Assembly (NCBI GenBank): GCA_015680685.1
Contig: MNCI01036718.1
Location: 646,674 to 708,673, forward strand
Length of the DNA: 62,000 nt
Origin: Gnetum montanum
Lineage: Eukaryota; Streptophyta; Gnetopsida; Gnetales; Gnetaceae
Direction of reading: 5' to 3'
Shown here: positions 38,388 to 49,965 of the stretch, one piece after another
Numbering within the stretch: position 1 is the stretch's first letter
Layout of the letters: the number at the start of each line of letters is the position of its first letter
Made by a program: the position numbers and the translations under genes
The notes under the pieces: generated by a model
The model's input: only the letters and a program-made list of their open reading frames with translations
What the model was told of the DNA's origin: nothing
Database searches by the model: none

Positions 38388-39391
38388 TGATGAAGATCAA
38401 ATTAAACCAAAGTTGGATGGAAGAAGCCGTAAGGAGGTAAGTAAGACTAAGCTTTACTTTATCAATGATACTAATATCTCTCATGTTAAAGCTAGCATGA
38501 TGGATGCTAGCATGTCACTTCATCTTAATAGTGGTTTATTCAAATGTGATGAAGCAAATCATGATCATTGTTTTGATTGTGATGTGACTGAAAGTCATGT
38601 TATGTATGTTTAAAGCAATGTAACTTTTGATGTAATTGTTAGTGAAATTAAGTCTACTAATGGCAATGTGATGAATTTTATATATGATAATGATGATTAT
38701 TGAAGAAGAAATTGTAATAAGATAATTATTAATGTTAATGATGACATTAATAGTAATTTAATTTTCTAAAATTTTGATATGTTTTCTATTGATTATAGCA
38801 ATGAAAAATTTTGTGAAGTGTGTGGATGAACTTAAATTATCCTAGATATGATAAGGATGGGCAACATGAAGGTAATTGAAGTTGTTGCAATTTTTATGAT
38901 AAAGGAAGGTTGAATGGGAAGCTTCTAAACACCAAAAATAAGAAGGTGAAAAAGATGAAAAAGAAGAACATAAGAGATGCTAGGTTGAAAAGACCTAATC
39001 CACATGTATTTTCTTATTCTTCATTTGTTGTAGGTCATGAGGAAAATATGTCAAATTTGATGCTATCGAGATGAAAGCATGATGAAGCCCTTGAGAAAAA
39101 AGACCAAGTTCATTCTTCTCTCTCGTAACTTCTTCATTGTTATGTAAGCAAACAATGTGCTAAGGTATGTATGTGTGCATGTGCGTGTGTTATGCATACA
39201 TTATGGAATGTGTGATGTATCTTATGACATGTGTTGAATGATGGTGATAAGCATTTATCAACTTTAGCCATTTCATGGATTTTTTAACTTTGTGTATGCA
39301 TGTTATTGATCTAAGAAAGGAGACATTTATCATTTCAAGTATAAGGACCTCTTGTGTGGGAGTCAAGAATCTTTTCTAAGGGGAAGAAAGA

Positions 39392-39861
39392 TGATGAGGA
39401 TGTCAACACACCTATTGAATGTAAATTATATCCTCAATATATTTAGGAGTCATTAAGAATCTATGGCATCAATTTGGAATAATTTGGATATCATTTGGAT
39501 GAGTTTGTATTTTAGGCAAGCTACTATTAGGGAATTGCTAATCTTAGTCATTCATGGTCTAGAGACTACTAGCTTATGCTAAGTCTGTCATTGAGAGAAA
39601 AATTATAGGCACAAGGGAGATGTCCTATGCTAAGTAACGCTATTACGAAGCTCAATTACAATCATTGGTATCTCATGGGTTGTGAGAGTAATTGTCTTTG
39701 GATTTTTTCCATTCCTTAGAGTTTCTTACTTCCAAGCATTTGTACTCTAAATTTTAGCATGAATTAAAAAGTTATTCCTCTCTTGTTTACACTTTGAGTT
39801 CTTAATCTCTTAATTTTCTTGAGTTTTCAAGGAAAATTATGTTTTGATTGGGTATGGGTGA
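39392..39861 (+). repeat. 3' LTR of element I
   Basis: Second copy, beginning TGATGAGGATGTCAAC directly after a purine tract and ending near GGGTATGGGTGA, where element H gag resumes. Confidence 0.75.
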
Positions 39862-41299
39862 TAAGATCCTTATCATGTAGCCCTAGGTAGATGTTACTTT
39901 CTACTACATAGATGCCCAAGCCATGGGTTCTCTTAGAAAGAATAGCTATGTCAAATTACAAATGGACTCCGAAACAAAAAAAGTTAAACCATAAGAATAT
40001 ATGGCTATGGAAATTTGTCAAAGCTAAGAGCCCATTGGATCCAAAGGCTTATTGACTAGATAGTAAAAGAAGGAGGAGATCTATGCAAGTGGGAAAGTGC
40101 AAAGAAATATAGCTAGGATCCAATCCCTTCACAAGAAGGAGGTCAATATCTATGATTTCCAAGAGGAAGAGGCATCTCTCAATGAGATGATTTTAAAAAA
40201 ACCTTTGTTGATGAAAAAATCCATCACTAAGATAATGAAAAAGGTAGAAAATATGTGGGATTTAATGGATAAGAAATTTACATCCACTTTGAAAATCATG
40301 GTGGAATGTACTAAGTAGGCAAGAGGTAGAAATTAAAACAAGAGAAAGAAAAAGGACAAGAAAGTTGGTAGGGACACTTACTAGTAAAAAGGAAAGGTCA
40401 CAATAGTTGAAGATGTTGTATATTTATATTTTCAAGAGGATGACAAGTGTGACATATTTCAATATGAACATCTAAAGAGTTGTTACCCTATCATCTCACA
40501 TCTACAAGAATCTTGGGCTTGTGCTTTAAATTCAAAGTATGTGAAGAAGTAAATTCCTAGAAGATTTTCTTATTTACAAGGCAACTATAGGAAGTTCTAC
40601 CAACAATAATACTATCCAAGTAAAGCTTCTTCTCAACCATAATGGTACTATGAATAGTAGTGGCAAAATCCACAATTATGAGAGACGTGATCACCAACAT
40701 AGTAGTATCTTTCTACTAGTCAAATCCTTATGGATACTATGTCCACCAACCTAATATTTCTCCTAGTGATCTAACTATCCGTGTTTTCACTCATTATTAT
40801 TCTTATAAATACCATCGACTCACAACACTTCATGAAAAATCATCATCATACCACTCTCACCACTCATGATACCCTTCTCAATACTCTCATGCTTCTCTCC
40901 CACCTATGCCATCTTGGCTAGTGTATAGAGAATTTCCATAATAACTATAACAAAAGAATGTCACTCATGCTATGAACACCTAGTGGGATGATAGTGTTAG
41001 TATCTTAGATCATAAGCTTATGAAACATCCCTTCTTTAGGATGGTTCCCATGCCTATGGATAGAGATAGTAAGCTTACTAGCCCACCAAGACTAGTATAA
41101 GGCTTACTAAAATAACTCCCTTCCTCAGTACAATTCCTCCAATATCTATGCAAGAGCTAACAATCATCACCACTCTTGAACAAAACATAATAATTTTCAT
41201 GCTTACATATGTCATCATAGATTGGATAAATTAATATGTTCTTCAAAAGAAGAAAATGAACATGGAAAGTTATCTTCTCTACTTGTAGATTGTAGGAAA

Positions 41300-41690
41300 T
41301 TATCCTTGCAAGTCTCTACTAGAGTTAAGTTCAGGTGTGAACCTTATTTCATAGGACATGCACAAAGTCTAGAACATACCCCCAATGAAAAAGATCAATA
41401 TCGAGTTAGACCTTATAGACCAATCCATCATTTTTTCCTTGATACAAGTTGATGATATGATAACTAATATTAGTGGATGATCATACCTCGTAGATTTTCT
41501 AATTATCCATGTTGGCAATAACAAATAAGAATTTTCTATCATTATGGGGTAAGCATGGCTTGGTATCATTGATGCTAAGATGAACATAAGAGATCTTTCT
41601 TGGAGATTGCAAAGCAAAATGAGCAATGGCATTATGGAAAAGAAACATGTTCCATGCATAACATATAATAACATTAGATGAAACTATCTA
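41300..41690 (+). pseudogene. Element H protease remnant
   Basis: Plus-strand translation gives IELDLIDQSIIFSLIQVDD, then SGWSYLVDFLIIHV, then AWLGIIDAKMNIRDLSW and KKHVPCITYNN. This matches, block by block, the protease end of element A (LVDKSITIPL, GWSYPADFLLIQV, AWLGIMNA, KKVPCITYND). In-frame stops are present. Confidence 0.75.
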
Positions 41691-42187
41691 TAAAAACTAT
41701 CAAGCATAAAGAGATAGAAATCCTAGCATGCAGAAATTATACATATGAGATGTGTATGCAAAAGTGATTGTACATGGTGGTCATGAAGAAGGAAGAAACC
41801 TAGTATTTAATAGCTAAGGATAGTCATAATTATCAAAGTTACATGAAACTAATAAAGAAGTTCACTATCTCTTACCTAGATAAGCTTGATGAGATCGCAG
41901 CAGTGTGACATCAACTCTTCCAAGTATATCATATACAAGAAGAAAACATTAATTGAAAAAAGTTGCAAATTTTTGAGGAATTGATGCCAAAATCAATAAA
42001 GTTAAAAATTTTGTCAAAATCATTAGAATATGTTTTCCTTAAAAATTAAAAACCAATAATCATCAATGCTTAGTTAATAAAAAAGTAAAAGCAAAGGTTG
42101 CTTTAGGTGATCAACAAATGACCAACAACCTTTAGCTAGTTTTATGATGAAATCACAAGCACTGCTCTACATGTATGTTAATACTAC

Positions 42188-43053
42188 TAATGAGTGGTGA
42201 GGTACCCCTACACTCAACCATACGAATACGAGCGTTTCATGCACGATCTGGTCAAACTCCACAAACGGACTAGTTGTGGTATCTAGACAGTTACTCTTAG
42301 ATCACAGTTTGTTGTCTTCCCACCTAGACTAGTATTAGCTTTGTCACATATGGTTTAGTCCAGAGTGAGGTGTATGATGTGTTCCTACACTAATGCTACT
42401 CCTGGGTATGATGGTAAATAATATCGACTAACTAGGAGAGGGAGAGAGTGAGAGAGAATCTAACTAGCCTAAGTGTGATGAGCATCCATTCCTTAATCAT
42501 CTGTACACATCTTGGACCTTGTGCATGACTACCACTGGGATTACTAAGCATATGGCCTAAGTACGCTACTCGGTTACCAAGTAGTCACACTTAAATGCTC
42601 ATGATTAAGTCATACTCATTCCACATTACTAGGAGATAAGGTTGAAGAGATATTAACTAAGAAAGTAGTAAATAACAATTAAATAAATAATTAATTAATC
42701 TAAGTGGATGCTGCAATGATGAAGTAATCTTGATCTTTATTACTGGTCATGTGTGTGTCCAAGTACATCACACTCGAATAAGGATGTTGTACAATTACAA
42801 TCACCACACCGCGGGCATGCACTGGGAGAAAGGGTTGAGAGGAAAAACTGATGTACTAAAAATTTATTGAAAGCTTAAAGTTAATCACTCTAAAAACTCC
42901 CTACCAAAGCTGCCTACCTCTTATTTATAAATGAGGAGACGGGCTATGATATCCCATATGCGATATCGTGTCTAGGCTATGATATCACATACGTGATATC
43001 ACATACGCGATATCATGGGTGCAATATCGCATCCAACAATTCATGACTCATCA
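42188..43053 (-). repeat. 3' LTR of element B
   Basis: 866 bp, TAATGAGTGG (TGATGAG with one change) to GACTCATCA. Palindromic cluster at 42947-43035; TATA-like TTATTTATAA (42921-42930; minus TTATAAATAAGAGG). Left flank is ACTAC. Confidence 0.88.
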
Positions 43054-43068
43054 TACCCCCATGACTGA
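43054..43068 (-). other. Polypurine tract of element B
   Basis: TACCCCCATGACTGAATG abuts the LTR end, the same sequence as beside element A's 3' LTR. The next 20 bases (AAAACTCATCTTCGAGTT) are also shared with A. Confidence 0.7.
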
Positions 43069-43245
43069 ATGAAAACTCATCTTCGAGTTAAAGTGAGAAC
43101 AAGCTCTATTGATTACATAGTGGATAGGTATGGGATTATTGACTAATGAAAATTAATTCATGCCACAGTGTGGAATCAGAAAAAAATTGAGACACAACAT
43201 GGAGAACGCAAAAGAAAATCCTATAGCTACAAAATTGGATGGAAC

Positions 43246-44012
43246 TCATGTAGTTCCTAGTGGCGATGGCTCCTCCATGGGTGCCTTTCCCTTGTCTTGC
43301 ACTCTAGGTCTTGGGATTTGATGGCGTTGAAGTATGGCCTAGAGTTTCTCCTCTTATAAGGCCTTGAGTGCCTTAGCATGCGCGTAAGTTTGTGCTTGTG
43401 CCATAGAGGCATCCCAATCAGCCTTCTCTTTTTCTTCTGCCACCCTTTTATTCTCTGTTAAAAATTTATTAATTTGCTCGATTCTAAAAGTATCTAGCTG
43501 GTTCTGAGCAACTTTGGCCCTATACTCAAAAGGTTTAATACTTTCTAAATGGCTTAAACAAAGAAATAAACAGTCACACCACAAATGTTAACTATGGTAC
43601 CTTCTTCTTTGTTGTGCCAAAATTGGTACATTTCCCCTAAGTACCAGGCACCACTTTCAGAGAGGATAGGCCACAATGGGAACCCTTTGAGGTGATCTCT
43701 AACGACCTCCGGAGAAAATTCTGTGAAAGGTCCAAATTTTAATTCCACGATCACTACAGTGAATATGGACCTTTCATGGATGGCCTGAACACAATCCTGG
43801 GGCAACGTGAGATGTCGTCCCTATTCAGATGCTATAGCAGCTCCTCCTTCCACCTACCTTGATTGTACAGTAGCAAGGTCTTCTTGGTGGATACTAAATG
43901 ATTGTTCCTCCTGCTCTGCATGTTGTTCAGCAGGAACTTATCCTTCACCTATCCTACATCATTTGATCCCACCTTGAGCAGGACCTTCATGTTGTCTACG
44001 TTTCGGGGCCAT
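43246..44012 (-). pseudogene. Extra 3' ORF of element B (unknown protein)
   Basis: In the env-like position between gag and the 3' LTR. The ATG at 44012 is preceded by TGATTGCAG, a possible splice acceptor. The start reads MAPKRRQHEGPAQGG. After three or four nonsense codons comes a block (43554-43805) with KGFPLWPILSESGAWYLGEM and ICGVTVYFF, then, after a frameshift, a Lys/Glu/Gln-rich helical block (43354-43584, for example LTENKRVAEEKEKADWDAS), and an end reading IPRPRVQDKGKAPMEEPSP. The total would be about 250 residues. Athila-type elements can carry an extra ORF here, but I do not recognise this protein. It could be element-borne or captured. Confidence 0.55.
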
Positions 44013-45870
44013 CTGCAATCACATGGGGCCAATTGTTAGTAAGGTTGTTGTCAAAGTTACGTTATACCTTATTGCTTGCATTAATGAATTTGCTTTATCT
44101 CCATGTGTCATTAATTAAAATTTCCCCAAAATATTATAATATTGAATCCTCTTTGCTTAGGTGGTTTCCAAATCTAGTTTCCCGGTATAACTAAGGAGAT
44201 GAAATTTTTTTTGGCACATTTATTCTTAATTTTATAAGTAATTTCCCTTGATAATGTCCTTCGAGCAATGATGAATTTCAAAAAAGTTATGCATATGTGC
44301 CCCTCCCCCACGACTAAGCTAAACACTCCAAGTTTAAGTAGGTTTAAACGGAATGAAAGTTGGAGTACCAACGAGCGAGTTATGGATATGAAAGCAAGAG
44401 ATGCGCAATCGTGAGTTGTAGAGAGAAATTTAAAAAACTTCCCCTGCATGAACAGTTGTAAATGATGTTGATTAGCGCAGGGGGGTCACATATATATATT
44501 TGGACGTGATATCGCCACCTATCAATGTTAAGGCACTTTATAGAATGTACAGAATTTTTAATATTTTTCTAAAATTAAATGATGTAAACTAAGGACATCT
44601 AGATGAGTGTTACCTTACCTAGTTGAAAATTATGATGGTGTGGAATTTATCAATAAGAACCTCATATGGTAAGGGGAAGAAAAAGGCTATGTGATGGTTC
44701 ATAGGAACATTTGAATCGGAGGGATAGTAATAAGGGAAAGAATGTCATTGAAAATACACTAAGGGTAATAGATGGTGTGTGGAAAATGTGTTATGAGTGA
44801 AAATTACAAAAAATTACGCAAGTGGGTCCTCCCCAAAGTAGGTTCCAACCTATAATACCCGTGCTTAACCACACTTAAAAATTTTTGTGGACACTAGAAG
44901 GGTTAAATGTAATCCACACTGGTTCCACAAAACACACACATGTAAGTATCATTAGAATGAGGTAAGAATTCTATGCTACATAGGACACGAGCTACAATTA
45001 CATGAACAACGAGGTGAGACAGACTATAGAAGGGATTGTAGAGATTGGCACATGAGGTAACTGACCCAGGGTACAGTGAATCCTACATGTAAAGCATGAT
45101 TAATGTGTCATTAGCCTGTCGTTCCAAGATCAGGACCAAGTCCATTCCTCTGATCAGTGACACCACATTGTTTCATCCCATGATGAGAAACTATGAGAGT
45201 ACCATAACAACAAGGCATACAATCACTTGGCATTTTTTTTAAGGGAGTAGTGATTTTTGCTTTGTGGCACTTTCTTTGTTGTTTTTTTTTTCTTTCTCTT
45301 TTCTTTTTTTTTTCGATGGCTAAATCTAGAGAAGCTGCCAACCTTTAGGCATGGGTGCATGTCTTTCCAGTGGGATCCCCTAGAACAACATTGGATTTTT
45401 GAGTGCCTTTTGATTACTCTTACTCCCATTTTGTGTTAGATCTACAAGGATCTTAGTACACCCACGTTGCGTGATAACTCTCATAGATGTCACCAATGAG
45501 AATCCACAAGTCCCCTTGATGTCACATCCTAATCATTCCCTCTTAGTCCATCCCTCTTCATTCTGGGTACAATGAACACAAAATTAATTTTAAATTTTAA
45601 GAATGTCAAGAGTATCATTGTACCCTCGAACAGAATCTCTTATTTGTAGAATGGATGAGTGGGTGCAATGGGCTCACTGTCCAAAGAATTGATCACTCGA
45701 GACTTGATAACATAGAACACACCTCAACCAACGAGCCACATGAGTGTTTTATTCATAGATGAGATTACTTATAAAAAGATAAAAAGACAAAAAGACAAAA
45801 AAGTAAAACAAGAAATTGAAAAATGAAAAACTAGAAAACAAAAAATTGTAAAATTAAAGAAAATGAAAAA
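44013..45870 (-). other. Element B 3' non-coding region
   Basis: No polymerase motifs. It shares blocks with A and D (TCCTCCCCAAAGTAGGTTC at about 44826; GCATGTCTTTCCAGTGG near 45358; TGATGTCACA near 45520). At 44505-44533 an isolated ACGTGATATCGCCACCTATCA looks like an LTR end. Minus-strand purine tracts lie at 44303-44313 and 45909-45915. Confidence 0.5.
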
Positions 45871-45877
45871 ATATTTA

Positions 45878-47390
45878 TTACTCCTGCTTGTTATTAGAAT
45901 GGGGGATATCCCCCATAACTAAACGGTTGAGCATGGTGAGGACTAATAAATGAAAGATGAGGATCCTTGCATGTTGGAAATATTGAAACTTAGTCATACT
46001 TACCCCATTGGGGTTCACACACTTGATTATAATAAGCATAGTGGGGCAATTTATAAGATGTGGTTCCCTGGTAAAGAGTTTTCCCACTATGATACTTGAG
46101 ACCGTAAGATGGCATGCAAGGATTGGGATGTTGCCCTTCATGGTTGTAGTTATTGGGCCGTATGGTTGTTGGAGTGTTAATTGATGGCCCTGATGAAGTG
46201 ACACAAGGTGTTGGGTTCAATGAGAAGGATGCTCCACAATGTCATACTTATGCTGAGTTGGAAAATGCAGTGGCCTTGGAACTGTGTTGTCCCATCCCAC
46301 GGTCATGCCTGAAGAAGGGATGCTTTTGAAGTTAATCAGGTCTCTCACTGCTGTTGGAAATAGTAGCACAAGTAACATTCATGGGTTGTTGCTGTGGTGC
46401 AGACACTTCAGGAATAGTTGGTGGCAATGTAGAAGGAGGGAAAGGGTGAGAATGTTGAAATTTAGGAAAAGTATAAGGTACACAAGGCAGTGGTTGTGTT
46501 CAAGACATGGGCTGATAGTATTGATGAGAATGATAATGCAGCGAGATAGAGTATGTTAACCCAATTAGGGAAATAGGATGCTGGACTAGATAAGCATTTA
46601 GATTCAGATGATCTGAAGGGTGTCTCTAGTTTAGGGATGGCTTCCCCCACGACTGGGATTGTTGCCACTGTGATCGAACACAGTATCTTTGTATGAACTC
46701 TGGGTGTAACATGCTTTCCCAATGCTCATATAAATGTAACAAGATTGGGCATTGGCCCTTGGGGTGATCGTACAGGCAACTGTTGCATTCATACATATGA
46801 TTGACAGTTGAGCCCTTATCTTCCTCATTCCTTCTTTCCGATTTTCTAATGATACTTTGTCCTACTTCTAAGGTTTTCAAAACTCTATCTCCAATAATAT
46901 CAATATATTCTCCACACTTTTTATGCATCCATTCCAACATCTTATTGATCTTTACCTTGACTTCCTCTAATGATTGTTGTATTGGCAAAGATGGTTCTTC
47001 CTCCTTGAGATAGGTTGATTTCTCCTTTTTGTGATTATGGACCTCTGTTAAGTTGAGACCTTGGTCTTGTTGATGTTTTTCAACACTCTCCCATCTAGCC
47101 ATTTCTCCTTCTTCTTTTGTTACCCGCTTAATAAGCTCTTGGAATTGATGGGTTCATAGTTTGTATAGTTGACCTTGGGCATACATCCCTAGGGTCTCTC
47201 TTGTTTCATCACGGAGCCCATCAATGATATGGTACATTAGCCTTTCCTCGAAGAACTCATGGCCTAGACAGTTGTTTAACAATGCATAATATCTTTCTAA
47301 GGCCATGTCCAAGGGTTCATGTTGTGCTTGTTTCCACTCTTGGATTTGTTTCCTCAAGGCCAACACTCTTGCGTAGGTTTAATATCTTTC
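45878..47390 (-). pseudogene. Element B gag remnant
   Basis: Open blocks in order: 47154-47366 (QEWKQAQHEPLDMALERYYA, IIDGLRDETRETLGMYAQG, capsid part); 46626-47102 (acidic/basic linker, then the knuckle CNSCLYDHPKGQCPI, CX2CX3HX4C); 45990-46220 (Pro/Asn/Tyr-rich tail). It is collinear with element A gag. Frame changes between blocks make it non-functional. The codon that is TAG in element A (23512) corresponds to a Gln here. Confidence 0.78.
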
Positions 47391-48001
47391 ATTAAAGAGT
47401 TTTACCATTGTTGGCCAACATCGTATTGAATTTGGTTTTAACGATCTATACCATACTTTTGCTTGGCCAATGAGTATCATAGGAAAGAGCTTAAGTTTTT
47501 CCAACTATTATCAATGTTGTTCCATGCACAGGCATCGTAGAAGGCTTGTAAATGTTGTTGCAGATCTAAGTCATAGCCTCCTAAGTAATTGGGAAAGTTG
47601 TTTAAATCAAGCCTGGGTAGGCGGCTCTCTTTTTACTATGCCTACGGGAGATTTGAATAGCCTCTTGTATTTGCATTAGGTTTGTAGTAACTAGTAGGTG
47701 TTCATCATCATCGAGTAAGTTATGCTTTCATGCGTTGGGATGATGCTACCTTCATTTATGTTTATAAGAAACCCCCACCTCAGATTGTGTACTCCAATCT
47801 TCATTGTCATATAATTTTTTGGTTCTTCAATGAATTCCTCACTAGGTATGGCATTATCATAGTCTTGTAGGAGAGGCATGGTTGTGCAATTATGTGTGAA
47901 TTTATATGTGACTTTTTATAATTATTTCTTCCTAAAAGATATATCATTAATTCCTATACAACGATCTTGTATGATATAACTAATCTAGATAACTAGCACT
48001 A

Positions 48002-48020
48002 TCCCCGACAATGGTGCTAA
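48002..48020 (-). other. Primer binding site, tRNA-Asp type (element B)
   Basis: TCCCCGACAATGGTGCTA matches the tRNA-Asp 3' end at 14 of 18 positions; the four differences are all transitions. It lies one base from the LTR start at 48021. Confidence 0.75.
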
Positions 48021-48554
48021 TGATGAGTGGCGAGGTACCCCTACACTCAACCATACGAATACGAGTGTTTCACGCACGATCCAATCGAACTCCGCAGATG
48101 GACTAGTTGTGGTATCTAGACAGTTACTCTTAGACTGCAATTTGCTATCTTCCCACTTGGACTAGTATTAGCTTTGTCACATATGGTTTAGTCCAGATTG
48201 AGGTGTATGATGTGTTCCTACACTAATGCTACTCCTTGGTATGATGGTAAATAATATCGACTAACTAGGAGAGGGAGAGAGTGAGAGAGAATCTAACTAG
48301 CCTAAGTGTGATGAGCATCCGTTCCTTAATCATCCATACACATCTTGGACCTCGTGAATGACTACCACTGGGATTACCAAGCGCATGGCCTAAGTATGCT
48401 ACTGGGTTACCAAGTAGTCACACTTGAATGCTTGTGATTAAGTCGTACTCATTCCACGTTACTAGGAGATAAGGATGAAGAGATATTAACTAAAAAAATA
48501 GTAAATAACAAATAAATAAATAAATAAATAAGCTAAGTGGATGCTACAATGATG
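48021..48554 (-). repeat. 5' LTR of element B, truncated
   Basis: Starts TGATGAGTGGCGAGG and follows the 42188 copy closely (including GAGAGGGAGAGAGTGAGAGAG) until CTACAATGATG at 48554. There it breaks off and gag sequence of another copy begins. The last third, with TATA box and palindromes, is missing. Confidence 0.85.
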
Positions 48555-49965
48555 CTACAAAGGTATGGATCCTAAAAATATTCCTCTGCACTCTTCCTCT
48601 TATGTAGCTCTCCTTCTTCTTTTTCTAGCTTGTCAATGAGCCTTTGGATCTAAAGGGCTCTTAGCTTTGATAATCTTCCTTTGTTCATAAATTCCAAGGG
48701 TCTTTATTGTTCTATTTTTGAGTTCATTTATGATATGATGAAGTTACTCTATCTAAGAAAACCCATGGCTTGGGCATCTATGTAGTAGAGAATAGTATCT
48801 TCCTAAGACTGCATCAAGGAATTCATGGTTTCCTTATTTTCATCCTTGGATTTTTTTTCTTAAATTGAACACTCAAAAGTAGGTCTAGTATTTTCATTAG
48901 AGAGCTTATGCATCATGGACCACTAGTGGATTGAGTCTAACTCCAATGATTTGTACCAACATTTAACTGCTTTGATTAGTATGCTTGGAAAGAGCTTTAA
49001 CTTCTGGAAAGCACACACATCATGGAAGGCTTGCAAATGATGTTGCAAATTAGAATTGTAGTGTCTCTCAAATTTTAGAATGTTTTTCATATCAAGTTGT
49101 TTGATGCACCTCTCCCTCTAATGCCTGTAGGAAATCCTTACTATCTTAAGAATTTGAATCAAACTTCTTGTGGCCAATAGGGATTCATCATCATTAGATG
49201 TGTCATAAGCATAATCACAATCTATGTTTGCTTAATCATGATGGTCTCTCTTATGCTTCCTTATCTGCCTTCTTTTCTATCTTTTATCTCTATTCCTATC
49301 AAGATATCTATCATAATTTCTCCTATCATAAGCATCTCGACTCCTCTTCTAATGATCACCAAGTTATTTGTCTTAGTCCCTAAGAGGAGCTATGTCTTAT
49401 TGCTTATGTTCATATTTGTTAACATTAGATGATGAAGATGAAGAGAAATATGGTGAGCTAGGAAAACTTCCATAGCATTGATGTCTTCCTCTATAGTCCC
49501 CTCATTCATCTCTTCTGCTTTTGCTAAAGGTCCTAGACCTTGAGGCCCTACTTATTTGAGATCTATTCCATCTCCTCTTGGATTGTCTACCAAAGCTAAA
49601 CATAGTCTTTGATATGCTAGAGCTTTAATGTAGAAGATAGGAGAATGAGAGTTAGATTAATAATTACTAGACCTCTTGGACAATATTCTATGTCCTTCTT
49701 CTTAGATTGGGATGTTAAGGGTATTATATCCTTGTTGATGTTGTGTTGATGTCTTATCTCCATCATGACATCTCACTTGGCTTTAGCCTCCATTAGATGC
49801 TAAGGTCTAGACATATTTTTGATAATATAGTAGCCATCAATGCTATTTTTGAGATTTGGAAGATGAATCCCTTGATGAAAACTTTGAAATTCTAATGAAA
49901 TTCAATGAAAATGTTCAAAAATTTGTCTATCACGAGTTATGTTATTACAACACGAATCTTGGTTT
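48555..49965 (-). pseudogene. Fragment C: gag 5' half of another family member
   Basis: TCCTCTGCACTCTTCCTCTT and the following AGCTCTCCTTCTTC correspond to the gag linker of element A at about 24050, and the minus-strand capsid block follows at 48650-48900. 49440-49620 matches the gag N-terminal segment of element H. It has stops throughout. It has no LTR or primer site of its own: the left side joins element B and the right side ends at an LTR G fragment. Confidence 0.65.

Larger units (their letters stand above)
37916..39861 (+). mobile_element. Element I: 1.95-kb mini LTR retrotransposon (TRIM-like), nested in H
   Basis: Two direct repeats of about 470 bp (37916-38387 and 39392-39861) flank only 1.0 kb. 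Both begin TGATGAGGA and share GTAAATTATATC, TCCAAGCATTTGTACTCTAAATTTT and GAGTTTTCAA. A purine tract AAGGGGAAGAAAGA (39378-39391) immediately precedes the second repeat, so it reads rightward. The interior has an open frame at 38377-38613 (78 codons, no recognised domain) and no retrotransposon coding. It splits the gag of element H. No exact target duplication seen. Confidence 0.7.
37030..41150 (+). pseudogene. Element H gag remnant, interrupted by element I
   Basis: 37030-37320 matches the reverse complement of 49440-49620 in fragment C (AAAGGCTACATTCAGCCTTGGTAGAC and the following AGGAGATGGAA). At 37680-37710 the translation HDACALQNTK matches the gag start of relatives. After element I it resumes near 39880. 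The open stretch 40097-40318 is the Lys-rich linker (KIMKKVENMWDLMDKKF matches QMWDSLDSRFEAI-like in A). At 40447 CDIFQYEHLKSCYPIISHL matches the A zinc-knuckle region; the last knuckle Cys reads Tyr-adjacent and the frame has stops. Confidence 0.7.
36950..42187 (+). mobile_element. Element H: plus-strand gag-protease-pol fragment of the same family, host of element I
   Basis: Unlike A, B, C and D this copy reads rightward. It carries the gag N-terminal segment (37030-37320), capsid (37620-37910 and 39880-40000), zinc-knuckle region (about 40440), protease (about 41400-41690) and the linker toward RT (KILSKSLEYVFL at about 42000). It is cut at 42188 by the LTR of element B. Element I splits its gag. 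Many stops; no LTR of its own is visible. Confidence 0.7.
42188..48554 (-). mobile_element. Element B: gag-only LTR retrotransposon of the D/A family with an extra 3' ORF
   Basis: A complete LTR (42188-43053) and a partial LTR (48021-48554) flank 5 kb. A tRNA-Asp type primer site at 48002 and a purine tract at 43054 show it reads leftward. Gag is at 45878-47390. No protease, RT, RNase H or integrase can be found between gag and the 3' LTR. Near the 3' LTR it carries an additional ORF (43246-44012) absent from element A. The right (5') LTR is cut at 48554. Without pol it must have moved, if at all, with enzymes from a relative. Confidence 0.82.

Noticed and set aside
41369-41674. Minus-strand open frame of 101 codons
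   Set aside because: It is antisense to the protease remnant of element H, whose plus-strand reading matches element A block by block.
45223-45439. Lys-rich open frames in element B as a basic protein gene
   Set aside because: Produced by a T-rich run in the 3' non-coding region; no conservation with element A or D.
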